Of a stretch of DNA of 64,000 bases, positions 36,359 through 46,592 are shown piece by piece. Under the pieces are notes generated by a model that had not been told where the DNA came from, ran no database searches, and was given only the letters and a program-made list of their open reading frames with translations. Every line of letters begins with the position of its first letter. Within the stretch, counting starts at the first letter, position 1. Source of the DNA: Paracoccus sp. JM45. Its GTDB lineage: Bacteria; Pseudomonadota; Alphaproteobacteria; Rhodobacterales; Rhodobacteraceae. The DNA lies in contig NZ_QQVY01000001.1 of NCBI RefSeq assembly GCF_003590715.1, positions 675,973-739,972 of the forward strand, in the 5' to 3' direction. The position numbers and the translations under genes are program-made.

Positions 36359-37315
36359 ATGAGCTTTCTGTCACAGCCTCTGCCACCTGCCCGCCTGAAC
36401 CGTTGCCAGCTTTTCGGCCCCGGCTCGCGTGAGGCGTTGTTCGAAAAGATGGCAAAGTCACAGGCAGATGTCATCAATCTGGACCTCGAGGATTCGGTTG
36501 CCCCCGATGACAAGGACCGCGCCCGTTCCAATATCATTCAGGCGATCGGCGATGTGGACTGGGGCGACAAGACGCTGTCGGTGCGGATCAACGGGCTGGA
36601 CACGCCCTATTGGTATCGCGACGTGGTCGATCTGCTGGAACAGGCAAGCGACCGGCTGGACCAGATCATGATCCCCAAAGCGGGCAATGCGGCTGATATC
36701 TATGCCGTGGACGCGCTGGTCACCGCGATAGAACGCGCCAAGGGCCGCACCAAACCCATCGCCTTCGAGGTGATCATCGAATCCGCCGCTGGCATCAGTC
36801 ATGTCGAAGACATTGCCGCTTCTTCTCCGCGCATGCAGGCCATCAGCCTTGGCGCTGCCGACTTTGCGGCCTCGATGGGAATGGCCACCACCGGCATCGG
36901 CGGGACGCAGGAAAACTACTATATGCTGCGCGACGGCCAGAAATACTGGCCCGATCCGTGGCATTGGGCACAGACCGCCATTGTTGCCGCCTGCCGGACG
37001 CATGGGTTGTTACCGGTCGATGGTCCCTATGGGGATTTCAGCGATCAGGAAGGCTTCATTGCTCAGGCCCGCCGCTCGGCAACCTTGGGAATGGTCGGCA
37101 AATGGGCCATCCACCCCAGCCAGATCGCCCTCTGCAATGATGTTTTTTCACCCGACGAAGCCGCCATTACCGAAGCCCGCGAAATTCTTGCCGCGATGGA
37201 GCAGGCAAAGAAAGACGGCGCAGGGGCAACGGTGTATAAGGGACGTCTGGTCGATATCGCCTCGATGAAACAGGCGCAGGTGATCGTCCGTCAGGCCGAA
37301 CTGATCGCCGGCTAA
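36359..37315 (+). CDS. mcl1: L-malyl-CoA / beta-methylmalyl-CoA lyase
   Basis: Mcl1 cleaves (3S)-malyl-CoA and beta-methylmalyl-CoA in the ethylmalonyl-CoA pathway, and with it allows growth on acetate. 318 residues, CitE-like barrel: LNRCQLFGPGSREALFEKMA, INLDLEDSVAPDDK, IMIPKAGNAADIYAVD, EVIIESAAGISHVE and GGTQENYYMLRDGQ. Length and sequence pattern match the Rhodobacter enzyme, so other CitE-like roles are less likely. Start from the conserved MSFLSQPLPPARLNRC; the ribosome site is weak. Confidence 0.92.
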   Translation: MSFLSQPLPPARLNRCQLFGPGSREALFEKMAKSQADVINLDLEDSVAPDDKDRARSNIIQAIGDVDWGDKTLSVRINGLDTPYWYRDVVDLLEQASDRLDQIMIPKAGNAADIYAVDALVTAIERAKGRTKPIAFEVIIESAAGISHVEDIAASSPRMQAISLGAADFAASMGMATTGIGGTQENYYMLRDGQKYWPDPWHWAQTAIVAACRTHGLLPVDGPYGDFSDQEGFIAQARRSATLGMVGKWAIHPSQIALCNDVFSPDEAAITEAREILAAMEQAKKDGAGATVYKGRLVDIASMKQAQVIVRQAELIAG

Positions 37316-37373
37316 TGAACACCCCGCGGACCAGACCAGTGGAGGGGTCAGGACCGCAAACAGGGGGAGGAGA

Positions 37374-37403
37374 GCAGGCCTTGCGCATTGTCGCAAGGCC
37401 TGC
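37374..37403. terminator. Perfect 12-bp hairpin between convergent genes
   Basis: GCAGGCCTTGCG, loop CATTGT, CGCAAGGCCTGC, between mcl1 and the TIGR02186-like gene. Likely a two-way terminator although T runs are poor. Confidence 0.65.
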
Positions 37404-37417
37404 CGCATTTCAAGGCA

Positions 37418-38314
37418 TCAGGCGCGGCGCAGCTTGCGGAACGCAGCCGAGGCCCCCCAGCCCGCAAAAACCGCCACCGCCAGCGACATAAGCCCGTAAA
37501 GCATCGGCTGGTCATATGCCAGATTATACAACCAGCGTTCCAGCCCGACCTTGCGGACCTGAATTGCGGCACGATGGACATCGACCACCTGACCGTCCCG
37601 CAGCAGGAAGATGCGGGTTTTGTAATCCCCCTCTAGCAGGTTGGCAGGCAGACGGATATCGGCACGGAACAACGTATCCTCGGCCAGTTCGACGCCCGCT
37701 TCGTCCAGACGGTAATGGCCATCGTTTTCGCGAAGGCGAATCATCGCTTCGGTAAATGCGGTCACGTCCTGAACCTCGGGGGCTCCGGAAAAGGCCCGCA
37801 GCGCCTGCGACAGGGAAATACGATAGCGGCTGTCCCATCCGGGCAGCAATATCTGGTCCAGCGGCGCAGTGCTGGCCACCGCGTAATAGCTGGGTGCAGC
37901 CCCCACCTCGACCCTTTCGGTATTGACCCAGATGCCAAAGCGGCGCTGCTTGCGCCAGACAGTCAGCGGCTGGGACGGCGCCTCCACCGTGACAATCACA
38001 TCCAGTTGGTCATCGGGGATCGGCACCTCACGGCGGATCGCGCCATAGATCAGAATCTCGGACCCGTCAAAGCTGGTGGTGATGGACACAGAATTGTCCG
38101 ACAGGCCCGCGACGACCTGTTCGGCCGGTTCGCCCTGATTTTCGGGAATGGCGCTGCGCGGCCGGCCTGGATCGGGAAACAGCGGATAGGCGTCGCGCTG
38201 CACAGGCAGGTTGGCATCGGGATCAGCGGGCAAAAGCGACCCCGACGATTGCGCCAGCAATGCAGTTGGCAGCAGGGTTAGCAGACAAAGGGCTGCAAGG
38301 CGCATGACCATCAC
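37418..38314 (-). CDS. TIGR02186-like membrane-anchored protein
   Basis: A 298-residue protein: N-terminal signal peptide, a long extracytoplasmic beta-rich region, one C-terminal helix (about 270-288) and a basic tail FRKLRRA. It resembles the TIGR02186 family of conserved hypothetical alphaproteobacterial proteins found beside TSUP permeases, as here: its start overlaps the TSUP stop by 4 bp. A role in sulfur-anion export with its neighbour is inference. Confidence 0.75.
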   Translation of the reverse strand: MMVMRLAALCLLTLLPTALLAQSSGSLLPADPDANLPVQRDAYPLFPDPGRPRSAIPENQGEPAEQVVAGLSDNSVSITTSFDGSEILIYGAIRREVPIPDDQLDVIVTVEAPSQPLTVWRKQRRFGIWVNTERVEVGAAPSYYAVASTAPLDQILLPGWDSRYRISLSQALRAFSGAPEVQDVTAFTEAMIRLRENDGHYRLDEAGVELAEDTLFRADIRLPANLLEGDYKTRIFLLRDGQVVDVHRAAIQVRKVGLERWLYNLAYDQPMLYGLMSLAVAVFAGWGASAAFRKLRRA

Positions 38315-39225
38315 TGCCCCCTGACCACAATGGAATAGACATCTTCAGGCATCAGGAACAGATCCAGCGCCAGCTTGCCACACACCGCCAGCACCAGCAG
38401 CGCCAGCAGGATACGCAGCTGTTCGGCCCGTAATTTTGCCCCAAGCGTCGTCCCGATCTGCGCGCCGATCACCCCGCCGACAATCAGCAACAGCGCCAGC
38501 ATCACATCGACCGTGTTATAGTTGATGGCGTGCATCAACGTGGTAAAGGCCGTCACGAAGGTGATCTGAAAAAGCGATGTGCCCACAACAACCTTGGTCG
38601 GCATGCCCAGCAGATAGATCATCGCGGGCACCATGATAAAGCCGCCGCCAACACCCATGATCGCCGCCAGCACACCTACGGCGACCCCGACCAGCAAGGG
38701 CGGGATCACACTGATATACAACCCCGAGGTGCGGAATTTCACCTTGAAGGGCATCCGGTGGACCCAGTTGTGCTGGTGCAATCGCTTGCGCCCTGTGGGG
38801 TGGCGGGCACGTCGCAGGGCGCGGAGGCTTTCTTGCAACATCATCCCGCCGATCAGGCCAAGGAAAACAACGTAACAAAGCTGGACGACCAGTTCGACCT
38901 GACCCACACGTTGCAGGATGTTGAAGACAAAGACGCCCAGCCCCGACCCGATCAGGCCACCACCCAGCAGGACCCCACCCATCCTGAAATCGACGGTCTT
39001 GCGCTTCATATGCGCCAGCACGCCCGACACCGATGATGCGACAACCTGATTGGCACCGGTCGCCACCGCGATGGCGGGGGGGATGCCGATAAAGAACAAC
39101 AGCGGCGTGATCAGGAAACCGCCGCCAACGCCGAAAAGGCCGCTCATGACGCCGACAAGTCCGCCAAGCCCCATCAGGGTAAAGGCATTGACCGAGACCT
39201 CGGCGATGGGAAGGTATATTTGCAT
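38311..39225 (-). CDS. TSUP-family permease (sulfite/sulfonate exporter type)
   Basis: A 305-residue permease with about eight hydrophobic helices in two repeats. The repeat hallmark GVGGGF occurs in each half (SGLFGVGGGFLITPLLFFIG and AIMGVGGGFIMVPAMIYLLG). TauE/SafE family; transported anion unknown. Start 39225 is the ATG before the first helix; an upstream start at 39282 adds no membrane or family features. Confidence 0.88.
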   Translation of the reverse strand: MQIYLPIAEVSVNAFTLMGLGGLVGVMSGLFGVGGGFLITPLLFFIGIPPAIAVATGANQVVASSVSGVLAHMKRKTVDFRMGGVLLGGGLIGSGLGVFVFNILQRVGQVELVVQLCYVVFLGLIGGMMLQESLRALRRARHPTGRKRLHQHNWVHRMPFKVKFRTSGLYISVIPPLLVGVAVGVLAAIMGVGGGFIMVPAMIYLLGMPTKVVVGTSLFQITFVTAFTTLMHAINYNTVDVMLALLLIVGGVIGAQIGTTLGAKLRAEQLRILLALLVLAVCGKLALDLFLMPEDVYSIVVRGQ

Positions 39226-39414
39226 ACGCGGCGCGGCCCATTTTTTTATGGCAAGGATGCAACGACAGGCATGGCAGGTCAAACCGCTTTACACCACCCG
39301 TCCATCAACCTTCCATGAACGGGTTGAAGCGCGTCCAAGCGGGGGCTAAGCAGTTCATGTCACATCCGCGTGCACCGGCCGTATGTTGCCGCTGCCGGAT
39401 CACATGGGGGCAGG

Positions 39415-40239
39415 ATGCGCATTCTCATCACCAATGACGACGGCATCAACGCACCGGGGCTTGAGGTGCTGCACGAAATCGCCACCCGCCTTGCCGGTCC
39501 GCAGGGCGAGGTCTGGACCGTCGCCCCCGCCTTCGAACAATCAGGCGTTGCCCATTGCATCAGCTATTCCCACCCGACGATGGTGGCCGAACTTGGCCCC
39601 CGCCGTTTCGCCGCCGAAGGCAGCCCCGCCGATTGCGTGCTGGCCGCCGTGGGCGACATTATGGCCGATGCGCCCCCTGATCTAGTGCTGTCCGGCGTGA
39701 ACCGCGGAAATAACGCCGGTGAGAACGCCATGTATTCCGGCACCATCGGTGGCGCGATGGAGGCGGCCTTGCAAGGCCTGCCCGCCATTGCCCTGTCGCA
39801 ATATCTGGGGCCGCAAACCGCCAAGCTGGCCGACCCGTTTGAATCGTCCCGCCTGCATGGGGCAGCTGTGATCCAGCGGTTGCTGGACCACGGCGACTGG
39901 ACCTCGGATGCGGATTTCCGGCTGTTCTATAACATCAATTTTCCGCCCTTGGCGGCCGCAGGTGTCAAAGGCATCCGCGTGGCCCCGCAGGGCCGGCGTC
40001 AGGGCACGCGTTTCGGCGTCGTTCCCCAGACCGCCCCGAACGGGCGGCGGTTCATGTGGGTCTCGGGCGGATCGCAGCAGGCACCGGCCCGCGACGGCAG
40101 TGATGTCGCCGTGAATCTGGACGGCTATGTTTCGGTCACGCCGATGCGGGCGGATCTGACATGCCATGATTCGCTGACAGGTTTGGCGGGCGCGCTGGAT
40201 AATCTGACTCTGCCCGCCCAAGGCGAGGCTGCCGAATGA
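39415..40239 (+). CDS. surE: 5'/3'-nucleotidase SurE
   Basis: Metal-dependent phosphatase acting on nucleoside 5'/3'-monophosphates, linked to stress survival. [17 protein letters not shown] carries the metal-binding DD pair; [20 protein letters not shown] (20 residues) is the active-site loop. 274 residues. Start 39415 matches the invariant N-terminus, with GGGGGCAGG upstream. Overlaps pcm by 4 bp. Confidence 0.95.
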   Translation: MRILITNDDGINAPGLEVLHEIATRLAGPQGEVWTVAPAFEQSGVAHCISYSHPTMVAELGPRRFAAEGSPADCVLAAVGDIMADAPPDLVLSGVNRGNNAGENAMYSGTIGGAMEAALQGLPAIALSQYLGPQTAKLADPFESSRLHGAAVIQRLLDHGDWTSDADFRLFYNINFPPLAAAGVKGIRVAPQGRRQGTRFGVVPQTAPNGRRFMWVSGGSQQAPARDGSDVAVNLDGYVSVTPMRADLTCHDSLTGLAGALDNLTLPAQGEAAE

Positions 40240-40892
40240 CGGACGACCCAGAAGAAACCACCGCAGAACGCAAGATGCGCTTCCTGTTCCAGTTGAGGAC
40301 ACGCGGCGTTACCGACCCGCGCGTTCTGGAAGCCATGGAAAACATCGACCGCGGGCTGTTCGTGCGCGGCCAGTTCGCCGACCGCGCCTATGAGGATACC
40401 CCCCTGCCGATTCCCTGCGGCCAGACCATCAGCCAACCCTCGGTCGTGGGATTGATGACGCAGGCGCTGGCGATCGGTGCGCGCGATACGGTGTTGGAGG
40501 TCGGCACGGGGTCCGGCTATCAGGCGGCGATTCTTTCAGGGCTGTGCCGCAGGGTCTATACGCTGGACCGCCACCGTCGTCTGGTTCAGGAAGCCGAGGC
40601 AATCTTTACCCAGCTGGGCCTTTACAACATCATTGCCCAGATTGCAGACGGATCGCGTGGTCTGCCCGATCAGGCGCCTTTTGACCGGATTCTGGTCACT
40701 GCCGCTGCGGAAGACCCCCCGGGCCCCTTGTTGGCACAGCTGAAAATCGGTGGCATCATGGTGGTTCCGGTGGGCCAATCCGATGCGGTGCAGACGCTGA
40801 TCCGTGTGACCCGCACCGAAACGGGGTTCGATTACGATGAATTGCGGCAGGTCCGTTTCGTTCCTTTGGTCGAGGGGTTGGGCCAGACCTGA
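40236..40892 (+). CDS. pcm: Protein-L-isoaspartate O-methyltransferase
   Basis: Repairs isoaspartyl residues by S-adenosylmethionine-dependent methylation. [19 protein letters not shown] and the SAM motif [16 protein letters not shown] are typical; 218 residues. Coupled to surE and followed by the LysM lipoprotein, reproducing the surE-pcm-nlpD order known from enterobacteria. Confidence 0.94.
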   Translation: MTDDPEETTAERKMRFLFQLRTRGVTDPRVLEAMENIDRGLFVRGQFADRAYEDTPLPIPCGQTISQPSVVGLMTQALAIGARDTVLEVGTGSGYQAAILSGLCRRVYTLDRHRRLVQEAEAIFTQLGLYNIIAQIADGSRGLPDQAPFDRILVTAAAEDPPGPLLAQLKIGGIMVVPVGQSDAVQTLIRVTRTETGFDYDELRQVRFVPLVEGLGQT

Positions 40893-40929
40893 CCTTCGCC
40901 CCCCTAATTCGCAGGCTGAGGATAGCATC

Positions 40930-42033
40930 ATGAACACTGGCACATTCCGTATCGCTGGCTGCCTGACTGCAATGCTGGCATTGGCGTCATGCGGGGCCGA
41001 TGGCGCGTTCGAACCCGACCTTCGCGGTTGGGCTGGTGGGCTGGATACAACGCAGGCCGCAGCCCAAGCGGCCCCCCGCCCCCAGCCCGACAACCGTGGC
41101 GTCATCACGTTTTCGAACGGTCAGGTGGTGCTGGCGCAGGCTGGCGATACGCCAACCACAATCGCGACACGCCTCGGCCTGCAACCTGCCCAGCTTGCCT
41201 CGCATAATGCGCTGCCGGTGGATGGCGTTCTGCGGGCCGGTGCCGTGCTGGTTCTGCCCAGCCAGGTTGCGCTGGGCACCGTGTCGAAACCATCGACAAT
41301 CACTTCGATCGTGACAGATCCCTTTGCGAAGACTACCAAAACACAAACAGCCACCCCGTCACCCCAGAACCCGACGCAACATGTTGTCACCTCGGGGGAA
41401 ACGGCGTGGTCGGTGGCGCGCAAATATAATGTCAGCGTCAAGGATCTGGCAGCATGGAACGGCCTGCCCACCGATATGGACCTGCGGGTCGGCCAACGCC
41501 TGATCGTTCCAAAAGCGGGCGAGGTTCCCGATGCCTTGGCAACCACCGCCCCCGGCAGCGGCAGCCCGACACCCAAGCCGCCCTCGGCTGCCGAACCGCT
41601 GCCTGATGAAACAACTGCGCCGGCATCCGCGCCCGCACCGGCGGCGCCCTCGACCGATCTGGGGGCAACCCGCACTGCGGCGTCCGGTGGCGGGCCGCTG
41701 AAAATGCCGGTAGATGGATCGATCATCCGTGTTTATGAAAAAGGCCGCAATGACGGCATCGATATTGCCGCACCATCGGGAACACAGGTGACCTCCGCAG
41801 GATCGGGCACTGTTGCTGCCCTGACCCGCGACACATCCGGCGTACCTATTATCGTTGTCCGCCATCCCGGTGATCTGATGACCGTCTATACCGGACTTGA
41901 AAATGTCGATGTCGCCAAGGGCGATACCGTCACAGCTGGCCAGAGTCTGGGCAAAGCGGGCAATTCCGGCTTTGTCCACTTTGAAGTCCGTCGTGGTTTC
42001 GAAAGCGTCGACCCCGAAAAGATGCTGAACTAG
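40930..42033 (+). CDS. nlpD: NlpD-like lipoprotein with LysM and degenerate LytM domain
   Basis: Outer-membrane lipoprotein (lipobox ALASC near residue 21) of 367 residues. Two LysM-type stretches bind peptidoglycan (around 65-110 and 152-195; HVVTSGETAWSVARKYNVSV), then a Pro/Ala linker and a C-terminal M23/LytM domain. In that domain the zinc ligand His of HxxxD is replaced (GRNDGIDI) and the first His of HxH is also lost (GFVHFEVR). It should thus be catalytically dead, like EnvC/NlpD, which activate cell-wall amidases. Confidence 0.85.
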   Translation: MNTGTFRIAGCLTAMLALASCGADGAFEPDLRGWAGGLDTTQAAAQAAPRPQPDNRGVITFSNGQVVLAQAGDTPTTIATRLGLQPAQLASHNALPVDGVLRAGAVLVLPSQVALGTVSKPSTITSIVTDPFAKTTKTQTATPSPQNPTQHVVTSGETAWSVARKYNVSVKDLAAWNGLPTDMDLRVGQRLIVPKAGEVPDALATTAPGSGSPTPKPPSAAEPLPDETTAPASAPAPAAPSTDLGATRTAASGGGPLKMPVDGSIIRVYEKGRNDGIDIAAPSGTQVTSAGSGTVAALTRDTSGVPIIVVRHPGDLMTVYTGLENVDVAKGDTVTAGQSLGKAGNSGFVHFEVRRGFESVDPEKMLN

Positions 42034-42039
42034 GCCCCT

Positions 42040-42549
42040 TCAGGCATCGATCATCCGGTCCTGCACTGCCATCGCGATCTGGGACCGGATCACAGCCCGC
42101 AAATTGGCCGAGAATTTGGCCCCCAACTCTCCGTTCAGTTCCTGCTGGACGGCTGATTGCAGATGCATATGCAGGTCGGGGTGACCCAGCAACATATCGG
42201 CGACGTCCTTTGATGTCGGGACCAGCAGGGGGTCTGGTTGAACGATCACCGGTTGCGGTGCTGCCACAGGTGGCGACTGCAAGCGTGCCAGCATCCGGTC
42301 ACCCCAGGCATGCCACAATCGCACAATCACCGGTTCGGCTTTGGGGGATGCCGGCGCAGGGTCGGCCAGAACCGAAGGGTCGCCGTCAATCATCTGCCTG
42401 ATCGAGAATATGGTTTTTCCGATGTCGGCGGACAAGCGTTGTGCATCCGACTGCGGCGCTGCCATCGCGCGGGCTGTGCGGCCAAACCGGCCCTTGCGCG
42501 ATTGCCCTGTGACAGGAAGAGGTGCGGGTTTGCGACGCGGCCTAACCAT
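42040..42549 (-). CDS. Uncharacterised protein with a PopZ-like N-terminal motif
   Basis: A 169-residue soluble protein, no membrane segment. A basic N-terminus is followed by IGKTIFSIRQMIDGD, reminiscent of the SIRxxI motif of PopZ/DUF2497 proteins, then a Pro-rich linker and a helical C-terminus (LQSAVQQELNGELGAKFSAN). Similarity is weak, so I give no function. It lies between nlpD and tolC and points the same way as tolC. Confidence 0.6.
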   Translation of the reverse strand: MVRPRRKPAPLPVTGQSRKGRFGRTARAMAAPQSDAQRLSADIGKTIFSIRQMIDGDPSVLADPAPASPKAEPVIVRLWHAWGDRMLARLQSPPVAAPQPVIVQPDPLLVPTSKDVADMLLGHPDLHMHLQSAVQQELNGELGAKFSANLRAVIRSQIAMAVQDRMIDA

Positions 42550-42572
42550 GCCGCAAACCGCCTTTTTCGGGT

Positions 42573-43958
42573 TCAGTTACGTCCGATGGCGCGCAGAACA
42601 CGGTCAAGGCTTTCGCCCTGCTTGCTGGTCGCGGGCGCGTTACGCACAGCATTATAGTATTGCGATGGGTCATAGGTCGGAATTCCCAGTTTCAGGTTTT
42701 CTACCGTCAACAAACCCATAGCGGACAAAAGTTGATAATGCGCTAACTGCAGGTTGGATTCCGCCGTGATCCGGTCCGCACGCGCCTCTAGCAGCGATTG
42801 TTCGGCGTCCAGAACATCCAGGGTGGTGCGCGCACCCAGTAACGCTTCTTCGCGGACGCCGTCATAGGCTTGCTGCGCCGCCGAGATTTGCTGGGTGATT
42901 GCCGTAATCTGTGCACGGGCAACGTCAATATTTGCCCAAGTCTCGCCAACATTCTGGCTGACCTGACGCGCCGTGTTCAACAGCGAAGACCGCGCCTGGT
43001 CACGTTCCGCCATTGCCCTGCGATGCGATGCCGAAAGGCGTCCGCCGGAATAGATGGTCTGGCTAAGTTCCAGACCGACCGCCGAGGTATTCGTGCTGCC
43101 GTCATTGCCATTCAGCCGCGACAAGGGTGACCGGATCACGCCGACACTGGCCGTTCCCGACAGTGTCGGATTGCGTTCGGCCGCAGCCGCCGCAACGCTG
43201 ATTTCCGCCGCAGCAGCCTGACGTTGCGATTGCAGAACTGCCGGATGGGTCCGCTGGGCAATTCCGCGCGCCGCATCGACATTCGCCGGCAGTTTCGGCA
43301 AGGGCGGCGGGGCGGACAGCGTGCCCGGCAGTTTGCCGGTGGCTGCCAGATAACCCTCGCGCGCGATTTCCAGCTGACCGTTCGCCGAGGCAAGGCTGGC
43401 ACGGGTTTCGGCCAGCTGTGCATCGGCCAGGGCCACATCGGTTACGGTAATCTCGCCAACATCGAACCGGTCCTGCGCAGCCTGACGTTCACGCGACAGA
43501 ACCTCGACCGAGTTTTGTTGCAAGGCCACCTGCTGGATCGCCTCGCGTACGTCGAAATAAGCAATCGCAGCGTTCAGCAAAACATCCTGTTCGATGCTGA
43601 CCAGTGCCTGACGGGTCGCAAGGACCTGTTCCTTGGCACCATCAATGGCCAGCTGCGAGCGCCCGAAATCATACAGCGTCAGGCTGGCCGACAGATACAG
43701 CGATGTGCTGCGCCCCGTGGGCTCACCTTCCGATTTGTCGATATCGTGGCTGGCGACCCATTGGACAATCGGACGCAGTGCCGCGACCGAGGCTGCAACG
43801 TCTTCATCCGCGGCACGAAGGACGGCGCGGTTCTGCTCGACCAGCGCCGAATGGCGATAGGCTGCCACAAGCGTATCGGCCAGCGATTCGGCGCGCGCCG
43901 GAAGGGCGGCAACCAACCCCAACAGCGTGACGCCAGCAAGGCGGGCCAGCGGCTTCAC
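42573..43958 (-). CDS. tolC: TolC-family outer membrane efflux protein
   Basis: Trimeric outer-membrane channel for type I secretion and multidrug pumps, 461 residues. Signal peptide, then two OEP repeats of long helices and short strands; [20 protein letters not shown] segment ([18 protein letters not shown]) is typical. Start is a GTG at 43958 that overlaps the upstream stop (GTGA); the longer ATG frame from 44027 would disrupt the signal peptide. No adaptor or pump gene is adjacent. Confidence 0.9.
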   Translation of the reverse strand: MKPLARLAGVTLLGLVAALPARAESLADTLVAAYRHSALVEQNRAVLRAADEDVAASVAALRPIVQWVASHDIDKSEGEPTGRSTSLYLSASLTLYDFGRSQLAIDGAKEQVLATRQALVSIEQDVLLNAAIAYFDVREAIQQVALQQNSVEVLSRERQAAQDRFDVGEITVTDVALADAQLAETRASLASANGQLEIAREGYLAATGKLPGTLSAPPPLPKLPANVDAARGIAQRTHPAVLQSQRQAAAAEISVAAAAAERNPTLSGTASVGVIRSPLSRLNGNDGSTNTSAVGLELSQTIYSGGRLSASHRRAMAERDQARSSLLNTARQVSQNVGETWANIDVARAQITAITQQISAAQQAYDGVREEALLGARTTLDVLDAEQSLLEARADRITAESNLQLAHYQLLSAMGLLTVENLKLGIPTYDPSQYYNAVRNAPATSKQGESLDRVLRAIGRN

Positions 43959-44608
43959 AATGCGAATCCGCGTGCGCGTCCAAAGCCCGGCAGCATCGGC
44001 GCATTGGCATTGAAGGAATAACGCCATGTGATCTTGCCGTTCGACTGGTGGCCGATGCGGGCGACGCCCAGCGCGCCTTCGCGGAACAATGCCGCAATGC
44101 GGCCACCGTCACGCAGTTGTTCCAGTATCGTGGCGGGCACCTCTTCGATGGCGCCTTCGACCAGAATCACATCATAAGGACCCTGCTTGGGCGCACCCGC
44201 GGTCAGATCCGCCTCGATTACGGCAACATTGAAAAAGCCGTTGTCGTTCAGACGCGTCTGCGCTTCTGCGGCCAGTTCGGGGTTATCCTCAATGGCGACA
44301 ACAGCCTCGGCCATGCGCGACATGACGGCGGCGGAATAGCCATAGCCGCAGCCAAGATTCAGCACCAGTTCATCGGGTTGGATGTCCAGCGCGTCGACCA
44401 TCTTGGACAAGGTCCGTGCCTCAAGCAGGACGCGACCATGCCCGATATCCAGGTTTTCACCCGAATAGGCGACCGCGCGCCGGTTGGCGGGGACAAATTC
44501 CTCGCGCGGGATGGACAGCATTGCGTCGATGACCGGAAACTTGGTGACGTCGCTTGGACGGACCTGCGTGTCCACCATCGTCGTGCGCCGGGCGGCAAAA
44601 TCGCTCAT
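43955..44608 (-). CDS. Second Pcm-like methyltransferase
   Basis: A 217-residue class I methyltransferase of the isoaspartate-methyltransferase family. SAM motif [18 protein letters not shown] and [16 protein letters not shown] are present, but the GQTISQP loop of true Pcm is replaced ([13 protein letters not shown]). It is coupled to tolC by GTGA, a pairing conserved in alphaproteobacteria as I recall, so a role other than repair is likely. Confidence 0.83.
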   Translation of the reverse strand: MSDFAARRTTMVDTQVRPSDVTKFPVIDAMLSIPREEFVPANRRAVAYSGENLDIGHGRVLLEARTLSKMVDALDIQPDELVLNLGCGYGYSAAVMSRMAEAVVAIEDNPELAAEAQTRLNDNGFFNVAVIEADLTAGAPKQGPYDVILVEGAIEEVPATILEQLRDGGRIAALFREGALGVARIGHQSNGKITWRYSFNANAPMLPGFGRARGFAL

Positions 44609-44757
44609 GTCGGGGAACCTCTGCTCGACCTCTTTCAGGGCTTATTGCCATGTTTCACCTGTCTGGGCAACGCCGGACATGACGGGTTTCACATCCTTGC
44701 CGATCACGGCTTGCAAGGGGCGTGGCAATCTATTAAGCCATGCCCACTCTCGACGGC

Positions 44758-44831
44758 GGTGGGTTGGCGGAGAGGTTACGCACCGGATTGCAAATCCGTG
44801 AAGACCGGTTCGATTCCGGTACCCACCTCCA
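44758..44831 (+). tRNA. tRNA-Cys (anticodon GCA)
   Basis: Acceptor GGTGGGT/ACCCACC, anticodon stem CCGGA/TCCGT-type pairing with loop TTGCAAA, T-arm CCGGTTCGATTCCGG, and encoded CCA. 74 bases, 28 bases ahead of waaA. Confidence 0.95.
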
Positions 44832-44859
44832 ACTTACCCGGCACGAGGGTTCCCGTCCC

Positions 44860-46053
44860 ATGATCTATAATACGACGACCCGCATCGCAGAAGCCGCGCT
44901 GCGGTTGCGCGCATCCATGGGCGGACCGGCCACATTGCGCGAACGTCTGGTCAGTGGCACCGCCCCTGCCCCCGCAACAATCTGGGTGCATGGCGCGTCG
45001 GTCGGGGAACTGACATCGGCACGTCAGGTCATCCATGCGCTGTCTTTGAAAAATCCCGTCCATATCACCGCCAACAGTGAAACTGGCCGCAATCTGGCCA
45101 CCAGTTGGGGATTGCCCGCAACGCTGGCACCGCTGGACCTGCCCGGCGCGCTGGACCGTTTTCTGGCAGCCTGCCAACCCCGATTGCTGATCAGCATCGA
45201 GGCCGAGTTCTGGCCGTTACGATCGCGTTTTCTGGCCGAACGCGGCGTGGCGCAGGCGCTGATCGGGGCACGCCTGTCGGAACGCTCGGCAAGGACATGG
45301 GGGCGCTTTCCCCGTATTATCCGTCCAATCCTGTCGCGGATCGATGCGCTATCGGCACAGGATCAAGCCAGCGAGGCACGTTTGCTGGGCCTTGGTCTGC
45401 CCGCATCGTCACTGTTGCCGCGTCTGGACCTGAAGCTGCTGGATCCGGCCTCGGTCACGCCACCGGCTGATGACACGGACCGCGACCGGACCATCCTTGC
45501 CGCCTCTACGCATGAGGGCGAGGACGCGATAATTCTGGATGCCTTCCTGATCGCCCGCAGCCAACGACCGGAACTCAGGCTGATTCTGGCACCACGTCAC
45601 CCCGATCGCGGTGATGATATTGCCGCCCTGATCGCGGCACGCGGTCTGGCCGTTATCCGGCGCAGCGCGGGCGGTGCATTGCCCGAAGCAGGCGGCGTTC
45701 TTCTGGCTGATACCTTGGGTGAAATGCCCAAATGGTATGCACTGGCAGGAACCTGTGTCATCGGTGGGTCCTTGCAGGATCATGGCGGCCATACGCCTTG
45801 GGAACCCGCCGCCTATTGCTGCGCCCTTTTGCATGGGCCCCATACCGGAAATTTCGTCGAAACCTTTGACGCCCTGCATGCAGGCGACGCTGCGTTACAG
45901 GTGTCCACGGCGACATTGGCCGACCATATGGCCCTTACAGCGGCCAAGGCGCGACAGCTGGGCCATGCAGCACGGGATCTGCTGACGGCACGTGCAGGCG
46001 ATCCGGCACCGTTGATCGACCGGCTGGCCGAACTTGCACAGCGCAACGACTGA
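44860..46053 (+). CDS. waaA: Kdo transferase WaaA
   Basis: Adds 3-deoxy-D-manno-octulosonic acid to lipid A precursor at the inner membrane. GT30 N-domain IWVHGASVGELTSARQVI, with LISIEAEFWPL, and C-domain GGSLQDHGGHTPWEPAAYCC, the Kdo-binding signature. 397 residues, slightly short because the usual N-terminal membrane helix is reduced. Start at 44860 has GAGG upstream. Confidence 0.92.
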   Translation: MIYNTTTRIAEAALRLRASMGGPATLRERLVSGTAPAPATIWVHGASVGELTSARQVIHALSLKNPVHITANSETGRNLATSWGLPATLAPLDLPGALDRFLAACQPRLLISIEAEFWPLRSRFLAERGVAQALIGARLSERSARTWGRFPRIIRPILSRIDALSAQDQASEARLLGLGLPASSLLPRLDLKLLDPASVTPPADDTDRDRTILAASTHEGEDAIILDAFLIARSQRPELRLILAPRHPDRGDDIAALIAARGLAVIRRSAGGALPEAGGVLLADTLGEMPKWYALAGTCVIGGSLQDHGGHTPWEPAAYCCALLHGPHTGNFVETFDALHAGDAALQVSTATLADHMALTAAKARQLGHAARDLLTARAGDPAPLIDRLAELAQRND

Positions 46054-46088
46054 CCCGATATAATCGGCATAGGATAAGGGGCCCGAAG

Positions 46089-46508
46089 ATGATCCGCTAT
46101 GCGCTGCGCTGCGAAAACGGCCATGACTTCGACAGCTGGTTCCGGTCGTCGGACGGCTTCGACGCCATGCGTACGGCGGGTCAGATTGCTTGTGGCGAAT
46201 GCGGATCGACCAAAGTCGAAAAAGCATTGATGGCCCCTGCGGTATCGGAACCGCGTCCGGCCACGCCGCGTCTGACACAGCCGGCGACACCTGCTGAAAC
46301 CGCCTTGGACAAATTACGTCAGCATGTGGAAAAGAATTCCGATTACGTCGGCAGCAGCTTCGTGGCCGAGGCCCGCGCCATGCACCAAGGCACAAGCCCC
46401 GAACGCGCCATCCACGGCGAGGCCCGCATCGAAGACGCCCGCAAGCTGATCGAGGATGGCATCCCCGTTGCCCCCCTTCCCTTCTTGCCACGGCAGAAGA
46501 CGAACTGA
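46089..46508 (+). CDS. DUF1178 zinc-ribbon protein
   Basis: A 139-residue soluble protein beginning MIRYALRCENGHDFDSWFRS, with a CGECG pair that may complete a zinc ribbon with the first Cys, a Pro-linker and a helical C-terminus rich in ARxMHxGxxPERAIHGEA. DUF1178 has no known function. Confidence 0.82.
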   Translation: MIRYALRCENGHDFDSWFRSSDGFDAMRTAGQIACGECGSTKVEKALMAPAVSEPRPATPRLTQPATPAETALDKLRQHVEKNSDYVGSSFVAEARAMHQGTSPERAIHGEARIEDARKLIEDGIPVAPLPFLPRQKTN

Positions 46509-46592
46509 TCTTGCGCGCACCGCCCCTTGCCCTTTCAGAATTGCACACCTAAAAGCCTCGCCGACAAACAACCTTTGGCTGGGGGCCCGAAT

